This document shows positions 42,549 through 51,021 of a DNA stretch of 64,000 bases, piece by piece. Source of the stretch: Simmondsia chinensis (lineage: Eukaryota; Streptophyta; Magnoliopsida; Caryophyllales; Simmondsiaceae); NCBI GenBank assembly GCA_018398585.1, contig JAGTTD010000001.1, positions 15,254,501-15,318,500 on the forward strand, in the 5' to 3' direction. The position numbers were made by a program, and so were the translations under genes. The first letter of the stretch is position 1; every line of letters begins with the position of its first letter. The notes under the pieces were generated by a model. That model saw nothing but the letters and a program-made list of their open reading frames with translations, searched no databases and was not told the origin of the DNA.

Positions 42549-44961
42549 GTAAATCAACATTCATTTTTATTATCCGTTTATTTCATGGACTCACTATCAG
42601 ATCCCACAAGTACGGAGTTCTGCTATTTTAGAGAACATGCTTGTAATAAATGCCTAAATCTTTGGTTCTCTTGTCACAAGTTGGCCATGTGGCATGGTCA
42701 AATTCACCCTTTTGGTGTCTATGATGACCATTCCTCATACTTGTAGCATATTTGCTTCACTTCTTTGTGCAAGTTTGGATGGCCTAAATGTGTTATTTCT
42801 GTGGTATCAGGCTAAATCTGGCTTGTCAAATGGAAAAGTATATGTTAGTAAAGCCCAGGAAGTTGTTTCTAGCGTGATAGCAAAGGGGTCAGCCATCAGG
42901 CAAGATGCCGTGAACAAGGCTAAAGCATTTGATGAGAAGCATCAATTGACCGCTAACGCATCCGCCAAGGTTATTTCTTTTGACCGGAGAGTTGGATTGA
43001 CAGAGAAACTAACCGTCGGAATTTCAGCGGTCAATGAGAAAGTGAAATCGGTTGATCAAAGGCTTCAGGTCTCGGATAAGACTATGGCAGCATTGCTGGC
43101 AGCAGAGCAGAAACTAAATACTGCTGGATCAGCTGTTAAATCAAGCAGGTCTTATTCCTTATTGTATTGAGTATATCAACCTATTCTCATCTCATACTGT
43201 CTTGACAAGTTTGCATTGTCGTCCAATATAAACATGCAATTTCATTAGAAGAAGATGCAACACTTTCTACACTTTAGTTTGTGTAAGTGGAGAGGACCGA
43301 GCCCTTGTGCATGTATATCAAGCTTTTTCTCTCTATGAAAGGGTGCAACATGAAGACATCCTAAGATGTCATCTATTATAGTGCTGCTACTTCTCTTGCA
43401 CTCCGTCCTTCAGAGTTCTAATGGGTTTTGCTTTGAGTGTGGGCAGCTGGTAAGGTCGGCTAATATTTTCAGAAAGATAACGCCGAAGATGCTCACCTTT
43501 GGCTAACAATCTAAATCTTTCCTTTCTCATCCAGGATTACGATATAAAATATTGTGCAAGAAATTTACCAGATTTTTTAATGTGATCCTCCATCATATTT
43601 AGGTTATTCTATTTCATGTTCATGTTCTCGTGTTTTTTTCCCCATGTTTACATTTGGTTGCTTGTAAATTGGACAAGTTGAAAGTGAGCTTTTGTGATAG
43701 TGTTACTTCGCAATTTAGAGTTCATGGTTTCCTATTTCTATATGATATAGGGGTGAGACTTGGTATATCTTAGCCGCCTCAAGGTGCACAATATGGATGC
43801 CTTGTACACTTGGCTGCCATTTTGCCCAGTGATCGGAATCTTTGAAAATTTGAATTGTTGATTGTCATTTGAGTTTGTGGCAATGTCAATCAGTTGCTTA
43901 GACCGAACTCCAACTTGATCTTGGATCAGGTATGTGACTGCGGGAGCAGCTTGGTTGAATGGCGCTTTTAACAGGGTAGCGAAAGCTGGTCAAGTTGCTG
44001 GTTCGAAAACGAAGGAGAAGTTCCATATGGCTGTGTCAAATCTGAATACAAAGGTGGGATCTTCATCATAATTTTTCGTTGTTTTGTACATTCTGCTGCA
44101 ACGTTCCTTGAGCTTTTTGTTTCACCCAAAAATATCTATGTTCATGGAATCAAGTAAATGTCGCTGCGTAATGGATTTTGAGTTAGCTCTTATGTGATTG
44201 GTTCTTACTAATGTATTTTAAAGTCTCTAGAATGCATATATCTTGACTTTTACGTAATATAATGTATATACTATATCATGAAAAAGGATCCAATTAATGA
44301 TTATGTGATTGTTAATTGAAATTCTTGCTTACATAAGACCTAAAAGCTACTTATGTTCCCTTAGCCCTAACAAAATGAATATAATCACCATAACCCGTCA
44401 CTTAACACCCGCCCTACCTTTCTTCCACGACAATGCGACCACGTTGCGTGGCCATGAACTGCAATTTTATTCCATGCTTGCGTCCAATCCTGTGACTTTT
44501 GATACGACGATTCTTTTCATACTCCAAACTGGACCATATTCAGACCCTTGGATACGTATCAACATTCAATCCTTCTCCTTGAGTCTGAGCAACACAGCAC
44601 AGCGCTGGTGCATAGCAGCCAATTGCTGTAGTAAAATTCTTGAAAGAGATTTAACTCACGTTAAATTTTATCTTCTTGTGCTTTCTTTTGTCTATGTACT
44701 CAATATGCTTGGATATTGTTGTGACTTGAGTTGACAATATGTTATACACAAACCTATTGTGAATCCCTAAAAGCGTTATGGCACTACTGGGGTTTGACAA
44801 TAACCTAGCACAATTTACCATATCTTGTGCAAATTGATATGTTTTTCATGTTTCATTATGTTTTAAGATAAACACAATTTATTGATACAGTACGACATAG
44901 TAATCGTCTGTAGTTGTGATTGAATCGGACTCCTTGTTTTCAGGATCCAATTGCTGCATAG
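33295..44961 (+). CDS. BPA1-like RRM protein (ACD11-binding-partner family), eight coding exons
   Basis: Coding exons are 33295-33306, 33433-33536, 34004-34079, 42269-42340, 42413-42478, 42811-43148, 43930-44053 and 44944-44961, all with GT-AG introns and compatible phases. They give 269 residues. An RRM lies at residues 7-76, with RNP2-like TIKVSNL, the family signature HEFFSFSGDI and RNP1-like RTAYVTF. Residues 110-260 are an Ala/Lys/Val-rich helical region (QDAVNKAKAFDEKHQLT, then FDRRVGLTEKL and VTAGAAWLNGAFNRVAKAG). This is the layout of the plant BPA1 family, whose founder binds the lipid-transfer protein ACD11 and affects cell-death control; RNA binding is assumed from the fold. Start: three ATGs (33295, 33298, 33301) in the first exon, whose donor AAG|GTTCAA is weak. 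No stop or frameshift: intact and probably expressed. Which family member it is cannot be told. Confidence 0.9.
34208..34623. mobile_element. Foldback MITE in intron 3 (MULE-like)
   Basis: The left arm GGAATTATTTACACTGCTGA and the reverse complement of the right arm, AGAGTTATTTACACGGTTGG, continue as near-inverses over about 150 bp each ('ggtccctaatgttttt', 'ttgttcaaattggt'). A T run and a short GT repeat (about 34270-34305) interrupt the left arm. Target duplication is not clean. No coding capacity. Confidence 0.7.
35118..35438 (+). mobile_element. 5'-truncated LINE 3' end (RTE-like), plus strand, 12-bp target duplication
   Basis: AAGTTGTTATGC flanks it at 35106-35117 and 35439-35450. The 321-bp body has a T/C-rich 3' UTR like that of the LINE at 35700-36287, then a tail 'ggggtaaggctttatacaccccc' in broken form, 'gggagccattgaggcactgg' and a (TTG)n end. 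The absence of poly(A) and the TTG-repeat terminus fit RTE-type LINEs. No coding sequence remains. Confidence 0.75.
35700..36287 (-). mobile_element. 5'-truncated LINE (RTE-like) with RT C-terminal fragment, minus strand
   Basis: On the minus strand it begins near 36287 with VPIENKLREQHLRWFGHVRR, then RRGRGRPMETIRHDL and MALDRAE followed by TGA where the family has Trp. This is the conserved C terminus of RTE-like LINE polyproteins. A T/G-rich 3' UTR follows, then the tail 'ggggttaggctgcgtacatc', a poly-C run, 'ggagcccctgtggcactgg' and (TTG)n ending at 35700. CATAAGAGTA (35690-35699) and CATTAGAGTA (36288-36297) form a probable target duplication with one mismatch. It is dead on arrival, as usual for truncated LINEs. 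Confidence 0.78.
36645..36775 (-). mobile_element. tRNA-derived SINE relic in intron 3, minus strand
   Basis: The minus strand reads AGGCCTAGTGATAGGAACTC (A-box region, about 36750-36770) and then GATTTCAAATCCC, a B box with one change, at about 36715-36727. The spacing matches tRNA-like Pol III promoters. Ends and target duplication were not resolved. Confidence 0.5.
36814..37090 (-). mobile_element. Poly(A) retroposon, minus strand (3' end of an unidentified transcript)
   Basis: A run of 27 or more T at 36814-36840 is followed on the plus strand by non-AT-rich sequence of different composition from the intron. Read on the minus strand it ends 'gccaatatttaaccg' before the A run, as an L1-like 3' end or a processed transcript would. 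No domain is recognisable. The right edge is approximate and no target duplication was found. Confidence 0.45.
37764..37945 (-). mobile_element. 5S-headed SINE, 5'-truncated copy, minus strand
   Basis: On the minus strand it starts 'ggagcaccaggatgggtgac', matching the 3' part of plant 5S rRNA (C-box region through 'gaagtcctc'), then continues into the tail 'ggggaaggctgcgtacatc', a long C run and 'gggagcccttgaggcac'. CTCTGTTTATGGAA (37750-37763) and CTCTGTTTATAGAA (37946-37959) flank it, a 14-bp target duplication with one mismatch. It lies in the left LTR of LARD-D. Confidence 0.8.
38056..38703 (-). pseudogene. Glu/Lys-rich ORF of LARD-D (broken), function unknown
   Basis: On the minus strand two frames, 38703-38458 and 38436-38056, read as one once a single stop near 38456 is ignored. 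The first contains YELPYYPDTKYCILP, then a dense acidic/basic repeat of Glu, Lys and Val around the junction. The second ends in RDILDKGGIDAT, where the polypurine tract is coded as part of the C terminus and the frame runs on into the LTR. That arrangement is typical of the last residues of plant gypsy polyproteins. No catalytic motif is present, and I cannot name the protein. Confidence 0.5.
39955..40202 (-). mobile_element. 5S rRNA-headed SINE, near-complete, minus strand, 17-18 bp target duplication
   Basis: On the minus strand the first about 120 bases match plant 5S rRNA: 'cattagaactccgaaattaa', 'gcgtgcttgggcgagag' and 'aggatgggtgacctcctgg'. These cover the A box, intermediate element and C box of the internal Pol III promoter. 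The rest (about 40080-39955) is the tail 'gggggaaggctgcgtacatc', a C run and 'gggagcccttgaagcactgg'. TAAAATGTCAAATCTTCT (39937-39954) and TAAAATATCAAATCTTCT (40203-40220) flank it, one mismatch in 18. The 5S head makes it a SINE3-class element rather than a tRNA-type one, and not simply a 5S pseudogene. Confidence 0.87.
40082..40195 (-). rRNA. 5S rRNA-derived sequence within the SINE (pseudogene, not a functional 5S gene)
   Basis: About 100 bases align with plant 5S rRNA from near its 5' end to 'gaagtcctc', with a shortened and altered first about 25 bases. It has no 5S terminator context and lies inside a retroposed unit with its own target duplication, so it should not be counted as an rRNA gene. 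Confidence 0.8.
42485..42550. repeat. Microsatellite (CCCT/CT)n(AT)n in intron 5
   Basis: Runs of ctccctccctccc, then about 18 CT units and about 9 AT units. A likely length-variable marker within a 332-bp intron, just after the donor of exon 5. Confidence 0.95.
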
Positions 44962-45180
44962 CCCTCTGTATGAGAAGGCGAACGAGGCAGGTATGGGATC
45001 AAAAATCCATTAGTTTCCATGGCATTACTTCGTTGCCGAGGCTGGTGCATGTTTTTCTGTTGCATTTTTTATTTTTTGGTATAGAATTTTGGCATTGTAA
45101 AATACCTAGTATTGTTGCATGGAAAGTGCTCATGTTTCTTCTGATTCATATGTGACATGTACATTAATGGGTACCATTGT
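44962..45180 (+). promoter_or_regulatory. Probable 3' UTR of the RRM gene
   Basis: Follows the stop codon TAG (44959-44961). It is T-rich with no strong AATAAA; 'tgtaaaat' and similar AT-rich signals near 45095-45105 could serve. The poly(A) site is not fixed by the sequence. Confidence 0.4.
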
Positions 45181-45944
45181 GTGCCAAAATGTATGGTAAT
45201 TGCTGTTTCAGTTTACTCCACGCATGTGACATAAGCCATGTTTGATCCTCTTTCTTCGGAAAAAGTGTTCGTGTAGAACCACTTTTTTCAATTTTTAAGT
45301 GTTTGACCTGGAATGAAAAGTTCTTTTTACATTGAAGGTGAAGTTGTTTTTCTACTTTTAGGGAAATGTTTTTTTTCCCCCTTTAAAGCAGACTTAGAAG
45401 CAAAACTAAAATTTTTCTAAACAAAAATATGCCCTTATTAAGAACATGTTTTACAAAACTTTTTATGTAAAAGTGTTCCCAAAAAAAAAAAAAAAAAACT
45501 TGGTCAAATTGACACTTAGCCTATTAGGGTTGTGAATGAACAAGGATAACTCATCTTGATAATTAGCTGAGCTTGAGAATGAATGTATCTAGATGAAGTG
45601 CGTGCAACTAGGAGCTTGTTGAGCTAAGCTCAACGCGAGCTACGAGTTTGATGAGTTTGGACTTTGGCTCGACTTGCTTATACCCCTTGCCAAGAGTACA
45701 ATTTGACCTCACATAGGCGCAAATCTTACGCCATAGTGAGCTTGGAGAGTCTATATGGTGACACAGTAGAAGCAAGTACTAACAGGTTGTGGCGATTACA
45801 TTTAGTTCACTAACGGTAAGGGAGCATAAGTTGCTTTCAAGTCTTATGTTTGCTAGAATTTGAATTAACAATCGTACAGCTAATACTTTCTTTTTGTGAT
45901 ATAACAATCCATTATATGTCTTTGGTAGTTTTTGACATTGACAT
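45181..45944. other. Intergenic spacer with hAT-like MITE relic
   Basis: The stretch 45524-45690 ('gggttgtgaatgaacaag', 'gagcttgttgagctaagctc') resembles the terminal and subterminal sequence of plant hAT MITEs with 'gagctcg' repeats, but no second end was fixed. The rest is AT-rich, with a poly-A run at about 45481-45498. No gene. Confidence 0.4.
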
Positions 45945-47397
45945 ATGTTTATAAATGTTTTATAACGTAAAAGTCAAGATGCATACATTCATGAGAACTT
46001 AAAGTGCTATTACGTAAAAACCATAACAACTAATTCTAAATGCATTAGATTGCGATTTTTACATGATTCCATGATTTGAAGTATTTTCGGGTGAAATGAA
46101 AGACTGGAGTAACATAGCAGTAGAATGTAGAAAACAAGGAAAATGTATGATAAAGATCTCGCCTTTGCATTTAGATTCAACACAACCATATGGATCTTCT
46201 CTTTTGTTTACGAACCAACAACCTCTCTAGCTTTTGCTACCGTGCTAAAAGCGCCATTCAACCAAGCTACTCCTGTGGTGATTCGTGATCAAGTTAAGAG
46301 TCTGGTCCAAGAAATTGATTGACATTGCCAGAGTAAACATGAGAGAATCAACAATTTGAATTATAATAGTTTCTTGTCACTGGGCAAAATGGTGGCCAAG
46401 TGTACAGGGCACCCATATGCCCACTTTGAGGGGGTTGAGATATACCAGACCTTACCCCTATTTAATGTTGGGATGGGAACCATGAACTCTAAACTGTGTA
46501 AGTGCCACTATCATAAAGGCTCACTTCCCACAGAACCAAATGGTTACTAGCAATTTATAACAATTGGGCAAAAAGCATGAGGACAAAACGTGAAATAGAA
46601 TTATCCTAGCTATTAAGATCATATAAAACTATCAGTTGAGCTTCTTGCACAATATTTTATGTTAAAAGCCTGGAAAAGGGAGGGTTTAGTTTATTAGCAC
46701 AAGGTCAGTGTCATATCTTTTTGCTAGGATACTTGGGTAAATGTAGCTGCCTCAAGAGCTCAAGGTACTCAAAGCGAAGCCACCTCAACTATGAAGGAAG
46801 GATGGAGTGTTTGAAGCACGAATAATATTGCAATAAATGATCTCTTAGAAAGTCCTCAAGTCATGCCCTTTTCTCGCATGAAAATCTTGATTGGGGTTTT
46901 TTTTTTTTGGGGGAGAGGGGGACTCTGCTCATACAATCAACTACCTTATTGTGAAAGTGTTATAGTCTTCTAACAATTAAATTGCTTGTTTTTATTGGAT
47001 GGCGTTGTGAACTAGGCAAATAAGATAGTACGAGATGAGAATAGGTTGATAGACCTGATACAATAAGGAATAAGGTCTTTTATTTGCTTGATTTAATTGC
47101 TAACCTAGTATTATTTAGTTTCTGCTTTGCAGCTGGCAATGCTGCTATCTGTCATCTAAGAAAGGAAGCCTTTGCTCAATCGATTTCACTTTCTCATTCA
47201 CCGCAGAAACTCCAATTGTTAGTTTCTCTGTTAGGTCAACTATCTTACTGTTAGGTCAACTATCTTATCACAAGAAATAACCTTGGTGGACCCACTAGGT
47301 GGCAATTGATGATTCTTTTCAAATGCTTTAGCCTTGTTCACAGCTTCTTGCCCAATGGTTGACCTATTTGTTGTCATATTAGAAAGGCCAAAGTATA
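45945..47397 (-). pseudogene. Inverted partial copy of the RRM gene (exons 6-7 with introns 6-7), degenerate
   Basis: On the minus strand, 47397-47100 matches exon 6 (EAVNKAKAF, then LTEKLTIGVSAVNEKVKS, with stops and an 18-bp internal duplication near 47229-47267). Next, 47090-46310 matches intron 6 ('atcaacctattctcatctc' in both). 46300-46185 matches exon 7 (AWLNGAF in frame, then changes), and 46180-45945 matches the first part of intron 7. The introns are kept, so it is a DNA-level duplication, not a retrocopy. Exon 6 is truncated on its 5' side by a foldback repeat. It has no RRM and cannot make a protein. Confidence 0.88.
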
Positions 47398-48250
47398 CTT
47401 ACACCCCATTTATTTTCATATTAAACATAAGAAACCTCGTGCATTTTTAATTATGCACAATACATTCTTTGAATAGTGTTCAAAAAAAAAAAAAAAAGAA
47501 TAAAAAATCCTCTGAACTTTACACTGAAACATAACTCACCCCTTGCGTATTCAATTAGCTTTGTAAATTAGGGAAAATTAAGAAAATATGCCTAAACTTT
47601 TTTACTAAATACAAAAGACTCCTGCCCTTTTAATGATACACAACACACCATCGTAAATTTTATAATTAAACATAACTCACAACCTACACTTAAAATTTCA
47701 TAAAATAGTCCCCGAAGTTACTTTTTGACACATAACTTATCCCTTAAACTTTATTATTAAATACAACTTACTCCTTCCATATTCAATTTAGCCTCACAAA
47801 ATATAATATTAGACAAACTCACCTCGTGCACATTTTTAATTTTTTTTTAAAAAAATAGTCCCTTGAATTATCTTACTAAGCCCAAATTATCCTTAAACAT
47901 AGAATTGACACTTAAATTAAATATAATTCACTCCTTATCATCTAATTTAAGAAAAACGTTTAGGTTTGTTTTAAAATATTAGATAAAAAATAATGACTTG
48001 AGTTATTTTATTTAACCCAAATTACATTTACGCATCAAATTTGGCGCTTAAATTTAACTTTTTAAAAGGTAAAGAGAATCCTAAGATGTCTATTGAGGAA
48101 TAGATTGGCTTAGTGCTTCATCATGATCAACTCTACAAAATTCAGTATTAATTTGCTTAGTGATACCCAAATCTATATGCTTTCAAAGCCCCTTAACTGC
48201 CACCCTATATAGCGCTCTATTATTTTATCTATATATGTGGAAAATTTTCC
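47398..48250. repeat. Foldback-type AT-rich repeat (family also at 50440 and 63590)
   Basis: Successive degenerate blocks of the type 'aaacataactcacccctt' and 'aaactttattattaaata'. Similar text recurs at 50440-50930 (there as two inverted halves) and at 63590-63800. I take these as copies of one non-coding repeat family. Ends are not fixed. Confidence 0.45.
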
Positions 48251-48904
48251 AATCATTACATTTTTCTAGCAAGTACCAGATTCTAATTGCAAAGGACAGG
48301 CGTACTACCACCATGTTGTCACCTTCTACATGAATGCTGCTAAAGCCATTATTTACGCAATACCAAATGCTACCCACGGGCTGCAGTAACGTCTTCCACT
48401 AAATTAAATACAATAATGATATTTTATGCACCATTCACTCACTTTGTGGTTAAGTTTAAAATTTTTTGACAAAAACTATATTATTAAATCCAAATTACCC
48501 CTATATTTTCAAATTTTTATGCTTAAATTCATTGTATTTCACTATTGATGTGGTTTTCTAAGAGTCTTAAAATCGTGTACTTACAAGTGTATGAGCAAGT
48601 CATAGATGTGGTGGGTATATCGATGTCATATTTATAGGGAATCGGTCTAAGGTTTAATTCGGTAACTAATGAGTGGTTTGAATCTGGATTTTTGTTGGAA
48701 TGTCGAACAATTAATGAAATCAAAGCAATTAAACAGTAAATTGAATTGTCAAATTGATCAAGGATAGGTTAGGGTGTGAATTTAGACTAGCCTAACTCGG
48801 ATCCCATCATTATATTTTATTACAATGACTTTAATGGCTTAGGCCACAAGCTTTAAACCTGGGTTAACACTTAACTAAGGCTTAGGGTAATGAAATAATT
48901 TTAG
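48251..48904. other. Intergenic DNA, possible LTR-type leader, no gene
   Basis: The stretch 48580-48660 ('tacaagtgtatgagcaagtc', then 'atttatagggaatcgg') resembles a motif often seen in non-coding parts of plant LTR elements. No LTR pair, PBS or coding frame was found, so it is left unclassified. Confidence 0.3.
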
Positions 48905-48912
48905 GGGATAAC

Positions 48913-49539
48913 TAGGGGTGGCAGTCGGGTTATTTGGGTCAGGTTTGGGTGAACCCATTCGGGTTTGGGTCAGGCTCGGGTCACTTTCAGGTTTTTCCTG
49001 TATTCGGGTCGGGTTGGGTCTGGGTCAAGTTATTTTGGGTTTGGCCCAGGTTCGGTTGAATCTTGGGTCAGGTTGTATAGGTTTCAGGCCTTCATATAAT
49101 CCTACTATTTAGTGCCTCAGTGGTATGAACCAATTATAAAAGTTTAAATCATACCAAATAATTTATATTTTTACCAATATGTTTGTTATATTATCAATAT
49201 AGGTGCTCAATAATATGTTATGAAGTTCAATTGTACTTCTGACAACTAACAATTCTCATTGAATTTAAAGAATTTTGGGTAAATTTAGCTTTCAGGTCGG
49301 GTTGGGTACGGGTTTAGGTCAGTTTGGGTTGGGTTTGTTCAGGTCAATGGTGGGTCCGGTCAGGTCAAATTGATATCCGATTATTTTCAAATTAGGCTAA
49401 GAATGGGTTGGATTAGTTGCAGGTCAGGTCAGTTCAGTTTCGGTTTTAATTACTTATGACATATTTTCGATTCGGGCCGGGTCGGTTTACAGGTTTTTCA
49501 GGTCAGTTTTTTGGGGCCGAGTTGAATTTGCCACCTCTA
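48913..49539. mobile_element. hAT-type MITE with perfect 8-bp duplication GGGATAAC
   Basis: GGGATAAC occurs at 48905-48912 and 49540-49547. The ends TAGGGGTGGCA and (reverse complement) TAGAGGTGGCA are hAT-type inverted repeats. The interior is dominated by short 'gggtc', 'gggtt' and 'caggtc' repeats on both flanks, the subterminal transposase-binding style of plant hAT elements. At 627 bp it codes for nothing. Its termini resemble the hAT at 56600 (TAGGGGCGGCC). Confidence 0.9.
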
Positions 49540-49547
49540 GGGATAAC

Positions 49548-50435
49548 TTATCTAATCACTCTAGGTGTTGCATGGGTTATCTCAATATCACAACTTATTT
49601 TCTTTCTCACTCCTAATTTAGTGTTAATCTATATAAAAGATTGTGCTTAGGGCTAGGTACAACAACAATTCTAACCACTCATGAAAACCTGTTATACTAT
49701 GGTCTTAGCTATAAGCACAAGACAAATCGCAAATATACTAAAAAGATAGCCATGGTTACAAGCACATGAATAGAAAATCAATCTCAATAAAGAATTTGCC
49801 ACGGGGGTGTGAAAATAGTATGACACAAGTTATTATTATAAATAAAATATAAGTATGGGATCTGGATGTCTGCCCGTCCTCACCCCTTAACTAGGAGTCT
49901 ACTCCTCCATAAAAATTTTATACATCACAAAATCAAAAGAGAAAAGTAAAGAAAAACTATAAATTGAAGACTCCCTCGATCGATGTTGACGTGGTTTTTG
50001 CTACGATTCTAGGTACTCGAACCACCTGCGCTTTGACCTTAGAGAAAATCTCAGTCTCTCTCGGTGGCTTGGGGAAGAAAGAGGACAAAAAAAGGCAAAA
50101 AGTCTAGGGCAAGCTGCGGCCCAGGGCCGATCGATCAGCCAACTGCAGAATCGAATATTCTGGTTATGTAAGTGGCCGATAGATCAGCTGCTTATAGCAG
50201 CCATTATAAATGGCTATCGATTGATCGGTTAGCCTTGTAAGCCCAAAATTGCATGACTTGAAGCCGAATCTTGGTTCGATGAGTCTCTATTCCACACATT
50301 GTTGGGTTTCTCAATATAGTCTTCGAATTTGTCCATTTTAGCCCCTTCTCACCGTTTTTCAAGATGTCCTTACTTTGACTCATTTCGAGATTAAATACAC
50401 ATAAATTATGTAATACCACATATGTAATAGCCGAA
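49548..50435. other. Intergenic DNA with palindromic GATC-rich segment, no gene
   Basis: No domain-bearing frame. About 50130-50240 holds several 'cgatcgatca'/'tgatcgg' type palindromes like those in the copia-2 LTRs, so it may be a relic of an LTR element. Not classified. Confidence 0.3.
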
Positions 50436-50439
50436 AATA

Positions 50440-50930
50440 TCGTATGAATGTGTTATAAAATATATAAAATACGAGACATATGAAATATTTATCATCTTAT
50501 TGAAAATAACACCCTACTAAAATTAATATTAGACATAACACACCCCTTCAAAATTAGCTTTAAATTATGTTATTAGACCTAAATCATCCATATATAATAA
50601 ATTAACGCATAAATTAAATACAACTCACTCCTTATCATCTAATCTAAAAAGATAACAACCGTTAAACTTTGTTATTAAACCCAAATCAACTCTATGTACA
50701 CAATTTATGAAGTTATGATCGTATAAGGGGTGAGTTGTGTTTATAACAAAGTTCAGGAGATGAATTGTGTGTAATAACAATGTATATGGGGTGTTTTATG
50801 AAAATAAAAGTGCAGAGAATGGATTATGCTTAATTGCAAAGTCTAAGAGATGCGTTGTATAATTGAAAGTATATGTGGGTTCTCTTGTGTCTCGTAAGAA
50901 AGTTCAAATGATGCTTCTTTCTTGTTCCCT
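50440..50930. repeat. Foldback repeat (about 490 bp)
   Basis: The left half carries 'agacataacacacccc' and 'caactcactccttatcatc', and the right half their inverses ('ggggtgagttgtgttt', 'aagttcaggagatg'). This is a non-coding foldback element of the family at 47398. It seems to have replaced most of the 3' LTR of copia-3. Confidence 0.5.
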
Positions 50931-50968
50931 ATTAGAAACAATTTCCTGGTTGTTCCCTATACGTAATG

Positions 50969-51021
50969 TACGATCTCCTATATCCTAACAACATTCTATA
51001 CTATCAAACTATATCTTTACA
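50969..51021 (-). repeat. Truncated 3' LTR of copia-3
   Basis: About 53 bases match 54732-54784 ('actatcaaactatatcttta' here). It opens TGTAAAG on the minus strand next to a polypurine tract (AATTGAGGGGGAG, 51022-51034). The other about 120 bases are missing, replaced by unrelated sequence to the left. Confidence 0.75.

Noticed and set aside
42694..43170. 158-codon frame as a separate gene
   Set aside because: It is exon 6 of the RRM gene with intron sequence on both sides; the N-terminal about 39 residues and last few residues are intronic.
44309..44734. 141-codon open frame in intron 7
   Set aside because: Lies within an intron of an intact gene, has no recognisable domain and no plausible expression context. 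Chance frame.
45945..47397. A second, functional tail-to-tail RRM gene
   Set aside because: Only exons 6-7 are present, with stops, an 18-bp duplication and no RRM or start.
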